Shown here piece by piece: positions 23,490 to 27,995 of a stretch of DNA of 27,995 nucleotides (positions within the stretch are counted from its first letter, which is position 1; each line of letters begins with the position of its first letter). The notes beneath the pieces were generated by a model. That model made no database searches and had not been told where the DNA came from. It saw only the letters and a list, made by a program, of their open reading frames with translations. Source of the DNA: a virus; the IMG/VR virus record IMGVR_UViG_3300044639_000521, positions 1 through 27,995 of that record, one strand, 5' to 3'. The position numbers and the translations under genes are program-made.

Positions 23490-24958
23490 CAGATCTCCAT
23501 GGCGAGTTCGGGCTTCTTGAAGTCGGCGATTGCCTCGGGGAGGGAATCACGGGAAAGGGTCATGGTCATGGTGTGGTCCCTGTCCGTCACCGTGTGCTTC
23601 ACGGTCGTTACGAGGTACTTGCCACGCATGTAGTCATCCTCGTACTTGTCAGCCTTCTTGGTGGACTCGGGTGCGGGGATCCTGAGTTCGATGACCTGAC
23701 CGACCTTCACATTCGTGTCCCCGTGGCACTCAACTATGATGTTCACCGAGTTGATCTGATTGAGCAGGGACTGCCTGAGCAGAACCGTCTCCTCGGGCTC
23801 GCTGTTCGACACGATGCCGTTCATGGTGTATGTCGTGTTCGGGTAGTACTTGATGCTCGACTCGACAGCCTTGGAGTAGTCCGTCTTCTCGGCGGGTATG
23901 AGCGGATACTCCTCCACATGCAAACCTTGCCTGTAGAAAGACTCGTCGTAGTTGAAGTGGACCGTCTTCCACGACTTGGTGACCATGTCATGGGCGAGTA
24001 TCGCCGAGGAAAGCATCCCCAAACTCTGCTGCTTGACCCTGTCGGAGATGTCCTCCACGGTCATGGCGATGATGTTCCGAAGTTCGGATTCGATCATCCT
24101 CTCGCCCGACTGACTTCTGAATCCCTGCACATAGTCCGTGTAGGTGAACTTCGGTGACTGCCGCTTCAGCCGTGAGATCGGTATGAAGTGGTGACCATCG
24201 GAGTTCTCGTAGAAGACATAGTCGCAGAGGGATGTGTCGTACTTGGAGCGAGCCTTGTGCGCCAACCAGTTGATCGTGTACAAGGGAGACCAATAGGGTA
24301 TGACATACGAGCGGGTGTCGTAAGTCTCCTCGACAGTCCGCAGCGGGATCCTGTCATCGTCGTTAGCCTCCTTGACCGCACCGATCACGGCACCGAGTGC
24401 TGCGGTGGGAGCGGCGACAATCGGACCCGCAATACCTGCGATCATGCCTCCCGCCACGGCACCTTGCAGCGCAGCCTTGAGGATGCCGCTGTTCTCCTCG
24501 TCGGTCCTTGCGAGGTACTCAAGGAATATGTTCTCGACCATCTTGGAGACAGGCATCCGATTGAACGACTTGGACACCTTCTTCTGCATGCTCTTGAAGG
24601 CGTGGTCGGACATGAATTCGATCCTGACCATCTGCGTGAAGGGCTGCGCCGTGGCGACCTTGACCGAGATCTTGTAGGTTCGGAAAACCAACTTGACCAA
24701 CGGCGACCCCTTGTACGGGGTCTTGTACTTCACGGTCAGGGTCTCGGCACCGATGATCGGGAAGTGCTTGATGAGGTTCATGCTGTCGATCAGCGTGATG
24801 CTTCCCGACATGCAGTTGGAAAAGATGTCCTCGTAGATGGTGAAGTTCTGAAATATGCCCTTGAGGCTGAGGTTGAATCCCGTGTAGGACCGAAGGGTGA
24901 TCTCATCGATCACCACATCGCCAGGTCGCATCATCGTCTCGTCATTGATCTCAGGCAT
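23489..24958 (-). CDS. Baseplate hub protein, gp27-like
   Basis: 489 residues; ATG at 24958 with TGAGGA upstream. It lies just before gp5 with a one-base overlap, the position expected of the gp27-type hub ring that holds the spike. Features are FQNFTIYEDIFSNCMSGSIT near 36-55, IIGAETLTVKYKTP near 68-81 and a C-terminal VKVGQVIELRIPAPE near 432-446 followed by DDYMRGKYLVTTVKHTVT, as in phage hub and late-control-D type proteins. In the middle (about 160-195) is an Ala/Gly-rich hydrophobic insert (LQGAVAGGMIAGIAGPIVAA and onward) long enough to cross a membrane. T4 gp27 has 391 residues, so this insert and nearby sequence account for the extra length. Assignment rests on context and pattern; direct similarity to T4 gp27 is weak. 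Confidence 0.78.
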   Translation of the reverse strand: MPEINDETMMRPGDVVIDEITLRSYTGFNLSLKGIFQNFTIYEDIFSNCMSGSITLIDSMNLIKHFPIIGAETLTVKYKTPYKGSPLVKLVFRTYKISVKVATAQPFTQMVRIEFMSDHAFKSMQKKVSKSFNRMPVSKMVENIFLEYLARTDEENSGILKAALQGAVAGGMIAGIAGPIVAAPTAALGAVIGAVKEANDDDRIPLRTVEETYDTRSYVIPYWSPLYTINWLAHKARSKYDTSLCDYVFYENSDGHHFIPISRLKRQSPKFTYTDYVQGFRSQSGERMIESELRNIIAMTVEDISDRVKQQSLGMLSSAILAHDMVTKSWKTVHFNYDESFYRQGLHVEEYPLIPAEKTDYSKAVESSIKYYPNTTYTMNGIVSNSEPEETVLLRQSLLNQINSVNIIVECHGDTNVKVGQVIELRIPAPESTKKADKYEDDYMRGKYLVTTVKHTVTDRDHTMTMTLSRDSLPEAIADFKKPELAMEI

Positions 24959-24965
24959 GGTTTCC

Positions 24966-25874
24966 TCAGAACAGACTGCGGAAGTCTCTCAAGACCAAGT
25001 CGATGTACTCGGGACGCATGACCTTGATCGTGCGCTTCGCATCGTTGATCCTCTCCTCGTTCTCTATGTTGGTCACGATTGTGGCGTTACCGAGGTCCTC
25101 TCCCACCTCGTTATCCCCCATCGGGAAGACCTCGGACCTGCCTAGCGCATACTTTTCGATGATCGGCGTAGGGTTGCCCTTGGCACGGAACCAAGGGGAT
25201 ATCTCCTCCTGCGAGGAGTTCTCAAACCGCTGCAAGGCATACCTGTTGTCATCGGTGATCCTGACGAGCGGGACGGTGATCGTCTTGCCCGTGGAGTTGA
25301 CCGTGGTGATGTCCCTCGTCAAGGCGGTCCTGTCCGAGATCACGCTCGTATGCCTAGCCGCCTCCCCCACAAGCCTGAACGAGCCGCTGACGGAATCCAC
25401 CACGACCTTGTACAGGTTGGGGTCCCATGAAATCACTTCGGCGGTCGCCACCACCGACCCCAAGACATCCTTCTGTTGGATCAGGTCTCCCTTTGCGAAG
25501 TGGGGGACACGCCTGTCGAGGGGAAGTTCCTTGTCATAGTCCCAAAGACCAACAGGGTCGATGAAGAGTGCCTTGCCCGAGTAGGAAGCCTCCATGTGCT
25601 TCTCCATCTCGTTGATGCTCATCGGCCAAGAGAAGAATGGATCGTGGATCTCGTTGAAGAGAAGAATGAGCCAATGGTAGTCGGCTCTGCCATAGATCCT
25701 GTATGCGAGGGTCTCGGGCTTCTCCTCGTCCTCGACCGTGTACTCAAGTGCCGCCGAGGCGGCTTCACGGAGAGCGTCGATGATCTTGCCACGGACGAGT
25801 ATGTCCTTGACGATGGTCCTGCCGCCTTCGTCATTCGGATAAGCCACGCTCGGGATGAAATCGAAGTATCCCAT
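24966..25874 (-). CDS. 53: Baseplate wedge subunit gp53
   Basis: 302 residues; ATG at 25874 with GAGGTAAAGC upstream. The diagnostic motif is at 58-86: YRIYGRADYHWLILLFNEIH followed by DPFFSWPMS, the LysM-like core of T4 gp53 (Tyr-x-x-Pro/Ala-x-x-His-Trp-Ile-Ile-Leu...Asp-Pro-x-x-x-Trp-Pro). The N-terminus FDFIPSVAYPND is also typical, as is the C-terminal RTIKVMRPEYIDLVLRDF. T4 gp53 has 196 residues; the extra middle region (about 95-270) is beta-rich and typical of environmental relatives. gp53 clamps neighbouring wedges together and closes the baseplate ring. It follows gp48 by eight bases and precedes the hub gene by seven. Trp83-Pro84 encodes the only GGCC noticed in the window. Confidence 0.93.
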   Translation of the reverse strand: MGYFDFIPSVAYPNDEGGRTIVKDILVRGKIIDALREAASAALEYTVEDEEKPETLAYRIYGRADYHWLILLFNEIHDPFFSWPMSINEMEKHMEASYSGKALFIDPVGLWDYDKELPLDRRVPHFAKGDLIQQKDVLGSVVATAEVISWDPNLYKVVVDSVSGSFRLVGEAARHTSVISDRTALTRDITTVNSTGKTITVPLVRITDDNRYALQRFENSSQEEISPWFRAKGNPTPIIEKYALGRSEVFPMGDNEVGEDLGNATIVTNIENEERINDAKRTIKVMRPEYIDLVLRDFRSLF

Positions 25875-25882
25875 GCTTTACC

Positions 25883-27052
25883 TCATGCACTCGGAACGGT
25901 GCCGACATCGATGCCGAACCTATCACGGGTCAGGATCTCAAGTTCGCTGAAGGTGAGATCCAACTTCATCTTGGTCGGAGATGCTCCGAAATCGTCCGAC
26001 TCAAATGTGGAGAACACGGTTTCCTCGCCGTAGGAGACCTTGATGTCCTTCAGCGCACACTTGAAGATGTAGGGCATGTATGCGTTGTTCTTGCCGTCGC
26101 CCTGTAGGAAGTAAATCTGAAACTCTGCGGGGTAGTCGAGGAACCTTCCCTCGCCCTCGGACCTCTTGGGGTGAGCGAAGAACTTGAGGATGTTCACGAT
26201 CTCATGGCAGTTGAGCATCTCCGCACGGCTCTTCGGGAGGAAGGTGTATGCGAATGAGAACTCACGCCTCTTCACCTCCTTGAAGATGTGCAGGTTCATG
26301 GGATTGATGACCTGCCTCTGCTGCGCCGAGAAGAACTTCCCGAGAGTTCCTGCTTCGATACCGACCTTGCTGCCGAGATCGTCAAGGACCTTGAGATTGG
26401 TCATTGCGATTTTCTTTCCTATGTCCTTAGCCACCTCGGCGTTGCCTTGAGCCAAAGCCTTGGGCAACTTGAGGATGTCCATGCCGCTCATGTTGGCATC
26501 CTCGTACTCAAATCCATACCCGAACGACATGTTCGTTGGCATGTACAGGTAGATCCTGTGCATGACGGGGGCTGTGCCACCCGCAAGACCCGTCTGTTCC
26601 TCTGTGTAGGAGTCCCTTCCCGAGCCCTGTCCTTGTAGGTTGCCTCCGACGAAGGCATCCGAAAGCAAACCGACGAAGGCTCCCGCAGCAGCCGCTGCGC
26701 CTTGGATACCAGCACCCACGATGTCCCCGATGTCGGCTGCCGCCTGTCCATTTTGGGCGTTCTGCTGCGAGGCACCCACCGCTCGGGCGGCACTCTCGCC
26801 AAGACGCTTGAATGTCTCACGCTTAGTGGCGAGATATGCGGGATTGTTGTCCCATATCTCAATGCACATAGCGTTCATGTGGTCGGGAGTGCTGAGGATC
26901 TCAAGAGGGTACTTGTAGTGCTTCCTGTCTCGGACATCCTTGCCACGCTCGTAGAGCCGACGCTCAAACGCAGACCTCGACTTATTGAGGAGCATGCCCT
27001 CAATAGCACGAATGTCCCCAAATGTCCCCACGCTGCTGTATTCGTTTGCCAT
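25883..27052 (-). CDS. 48: Baseplate tail-tube cap protein gp48-like
   Basis: 389 residues (T4 gp48 has 364). Matching features are YKYPLEILSTPDHMNAMCIE near 47-66, YLYMPTNMSFGYGFEYEDAN near 168-187 and MNLHIFKEVKRREFSFAYTF near 253-272 followed by LPKSRAEMLNCHEIVNILKFF. FLDYPAEFQIYFLQGDGKNN comes near 302-321, then MKLDLTFSELEILTRDRFG near the end. This is the order seen in gp48 and gp54 proteins of T4-like phages, which cap the hub and start tube polymerisation. gp54 is a related alternative; only one such gene is present here. An Ala/Gly-rich stretch at about 104-137 (GAGIQGAAAAAGAFVGLL) interrupts the first third. ATG 27052 has no Shine-Dalgarno; a CTAAATA box lies eight bases upstream. 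Confidence 0.85.
   Translation of the reverse strand: MANEYSSVGTFGDIRAIEGMLLNKSRSAFERRLYERGKDVRDRKHYKYPLEILSTPDHMNAMCIEIWDNNPAYLATKRETFKRLGESAARAVGASQQNAQNGQAAADIGDIVGAGIQGAAAAAGAFVGLLSDAFVGGNLQGQGSGRDSYTEEQTGLAGGTAPVMHRIYLYMPTNMSFGYGFEYEDANMSGMDILKLPKALAQGNAEVAKDIGKKIAMTNLKVLDDLGSKVGIEAGTLGKFFSAQQRQVINPMNLHIFKEVKRREFSFAYTFLPKSRAEMLNCHEIVNILKFFAHPKRSEGEGRFLDYPAEFQIYFLQGDGKNNAYMPYIFKCALKDIKVSYGEETVFSTFESDDFGASPTKMKLDLTFSELEILTRDRFGIDVGTVPSA
27011..27030. repeat. Perfect 10-base tandem duplication inside gp48
   Basis: The unit AATGTCCCCA occurs twice in a row near the 5' end of gp48. It lies in the codons for the N-terminal Ser-Val-Gly-Thr-Phe-Gly-Asp-Ile segment. It may be chance or a relic of slippage. 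Confidence 0.7.
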
Positions 27053-27060
27053 CGTGATCG

Positions 27061-27067
27061 TATTTAG
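27061..27067 (-). promoter_or_regulatory. Late-promoter-like box CTAAATA immediately before gp48
   Basis: The minus strand reads CGCTAAATACGATCACGATG. The box lies eight bases before the gp48 ATG in the 18-base gap between divergent genes. It is probably the first late promoter of the baseplate operon. A T4-like start site would give a leader of only about 0-3 bases. Confidence 0.52.
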
Positions 27068-27070
27068 CGA

Positions 27071-27568
27071 GTGCCGCTACATAAGGAAGCGGAGGGATCT
27101 GCCATAGCCACGGGCAAGTCTTACAAGGGAAAATTCAAGCCAAAGCAGCCGCAGAAGTACAAAGGGGATGCCAACATGTGCTTCTACCGCTCTCTGTGGG
27201 AGCGCAGGTTTATGACATTCTGCGACGAGAACGACTCCGTGGTCGAGTGGTCATCCGAGGAAGTGATCGTGCCCTACATCTCCCCGCTAGACGGCAGGAG
27301 ACACAGGTACTTCGTGGACTTTTGGGTTCGGATCAGGAAGCCCGATGGAACCGTGGAGGAGTCCCTGATTGAGGTGAAGCCCAAGAAGCAGACGATGAAG
27401 CCCGAGCAACCCACCACCAAGAGGGTGTCCAAGAGCAAGATCACGGAGATCAGGAATTGGATGATCAACTCGGCGAAGTGGTCTGCGGCTAAGGACTACT
27501 GCGAGGACAGGGGTTGGAGTTTCCGCATCCTGACTGAGGAAAACATCTTCGGAAAGGCAAAGGCATGA
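27071..27568 (+). CDS. 4: Head completion protein gp4 with TnsA-like nuclease signature
   Basis: 165 residues (T4 gp4 has 150), starting at GTG 27071; an in-frame TAG at 27065 rules out an earlier start. After a basic N-terminus (KSYKGKFKPKQPQKYKGD) come CFYRSLWERRFMTFCDEN near 37-54, RRHRYFVDFWVRI near 76-88 and SLIEVKPKKQ near 98-107. Glu44, Asp83 and Glu101-x-Lys103 make the PD-(D/E)xK pattern shared with TnsA-type nucleases. The tail RNWMINSAKWSAAKDYCEDR near 127-146 also fits the family. In T4, gp4 (also called gp50) acts on filled heads before tail joining. It diverges from gp48 and overlaps the next gene as ATGA. Nuclease activity is not demonstrated by sequence alone. Confidence 0.93.
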   Translation: MPLHKEAEGSAIATGKSYKGKFKPKQPQKYKGDANMCFYRSLWERRFMTFCDENDSVVEWSSEEVIVPYISPLDGRRHRYFVDFWVRIRKPDGTVEESLIEVKPKKQTMKPEQPTTKRVSKSKITEIRNWMINSAKWSAAKDYCEDRGWSFRILTEENIFGKAKA

Positions 27569-27995
27569 CCAAGAAAGCGGCAGCAAAGGTGGTGCGGGAC
27601 TTCGGTCGCTCGGGACTGAGCCTCAAGGACCCGAAGGCGACGAAATGGCTTGCCACCAACCTCTCCAAGATCAAGACGGGGATGCGGCAGTCCTCGTTCA
27701 TCGACTCGTCAAGGACGATCACCAAGAGGAACCAACTCTCGCCTGGGAGGATGGTCTTCTACGCATACGACCCCAAGACCCAAGACGAACTCCCGTTTTG
27801 GGATGCGTTCCCCGTGGTCATCATCCTCCACCCGAAGCCCAAGGGATTTCTAGGTCTCAACCTTCACTACATCCCGCCGAGCGTTCGGGCTACCTTCCTC
27901 AACAACCTCATCAAGTTGGTGGATGACCCGAATTGGGCTGTCTACAACAACTACAAGGCACTCATCAGGGTCACCTACCCGATACTGAAGGCGAC
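27565..27995 (+). CDS. Conserved T4-like phage protein of unknown function (3' end outside window)
   Basis: ATG at 27565 overlaps the gp4 stop as ATGA; at least 143 residues are present and the frame is open at the right edge. The N-terminus is basic (MTKKAAAKVVRDFGRSG, then WLATNLSKIKTGMRQSS). The core reads GRMVFYAYDPKTQDELPFWD near 63-82, FPVVIILHPKPKGFLGLNLH near 84-103 and YIPPSVRATFLNNLIKL near 104-120. I recognise this pattern (Phe-x-Tyr-x-Pro-Lys ... Leu-Pro-x-x-Asp-x-Phe-Pro ... Gly-Leu-Asn-Leu-His-Tyr-x-Pro) as recurring in T4-like marine phages near head-completion genes, but know of no function. Coupling to gp4 suggests a role in head completion or DNA-end handling (inference). 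Catalytic residues are not evident. Confidence 0.8.
   Translation, partial: MTKKAAAKVVRDFGRSGLSLKDPKATKWLATNLSKIKTGMRQSSFIDSSRTITKRNQLSPGRMVFYAYDPKTQDELPFWDAFPVVIILHPKPKGFLGLNLHYIPPSVRATFLNNLIKLVDDPNWAVYNNYKALIRVTYPILKA

Noticed and set aside
27053-27070. A plus-strand late promoter for gp4 in the divergent gap
   Set aside because: The 18-base gap holds a clear box only for the minus strand; the plus strand reads TATTTAG, not a NATAAATA form. Any gp4 promoter must lie inside gp48 and I could not identify one.

Overview
The window is the tail-baseplate and tail-fibre module of a T4-like myovirus with roughly 57-60% G+C. Nineteen genes run leftward on the minus strand from 27052 to the left edge, and two run rightward from 27071 to the right edge. 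Gene content and order match the T4 superfamily in the form seen in cyanophages and other environmental relatives: gp48, gp53, a gp27-like hub, gp5 without lysozyme, PAAR tip, gp25, gp6, a gp7-position protein, a large gp8, then a giant DUF4815 protein where T4 has gp9-gp11. The host cannot be read from the sequence; nothing here is specific to cyanobacteria. No tRNA, rRNA, CRISPR array or insertion sequence was seen, and no intergenic gap exceeds about 80 bases.

Right edge (27071-27995, plus strand): head completion protein gp4 with an intact TnsA-like nuclease signature, and the start of a conserved phage protein of unknown function. The two overlap by ATGA. They diverge from the baseplate genes across an 18-base gap.

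Hub and spike (27052-20178, minus strand): tube cap gp48, wedge gp53, hub gp27-like, gp5 OB-fold/beta-helix spike, two accessory structural proteins (one with a Pro-Thr repeat, one Ig-like), a Cys-rich PAAR spike tip, and a membrane-anchored GAF-like protein. Wedge (19546-12682): gp25, gp6, the gp7-position protein (split by an apparent one-base frameshift near 16156) and gp8. Most of these genes abut or overlap by 1-4 bases, as expected for a co-transcribed late operon.

Fibres (12672-1, minus strand): the 1647-residue DUF4815 protein, a 68-residue coiled-coil protein, a 1181-residue collar-type fibre, an orphan 281-residue protein, a small beta-rich protein, a GT2 glycosyltransferase with a helical repeat tail, and a second collar-type fibre that runs off the window into a collagen-like region. 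The glycosyltransferase sits between receptor-binding genes and may modify virion or host glycans.

Three signals cut across genes. (1) Six 4-base palindromes are almost absent by eye; the one GGCC found is forced by a Trp-Pro dipeptide in gp53. (2) A T4-late-like box, roughly NATAAATA, precedes many genes and in three cases lies only 5-8 bases before the ATG, implying nearly leaderless late mRNAs. (3) Base composition drops at the C-terminal tip of the main fibre, as expected for an exchanged receptor-binding end.
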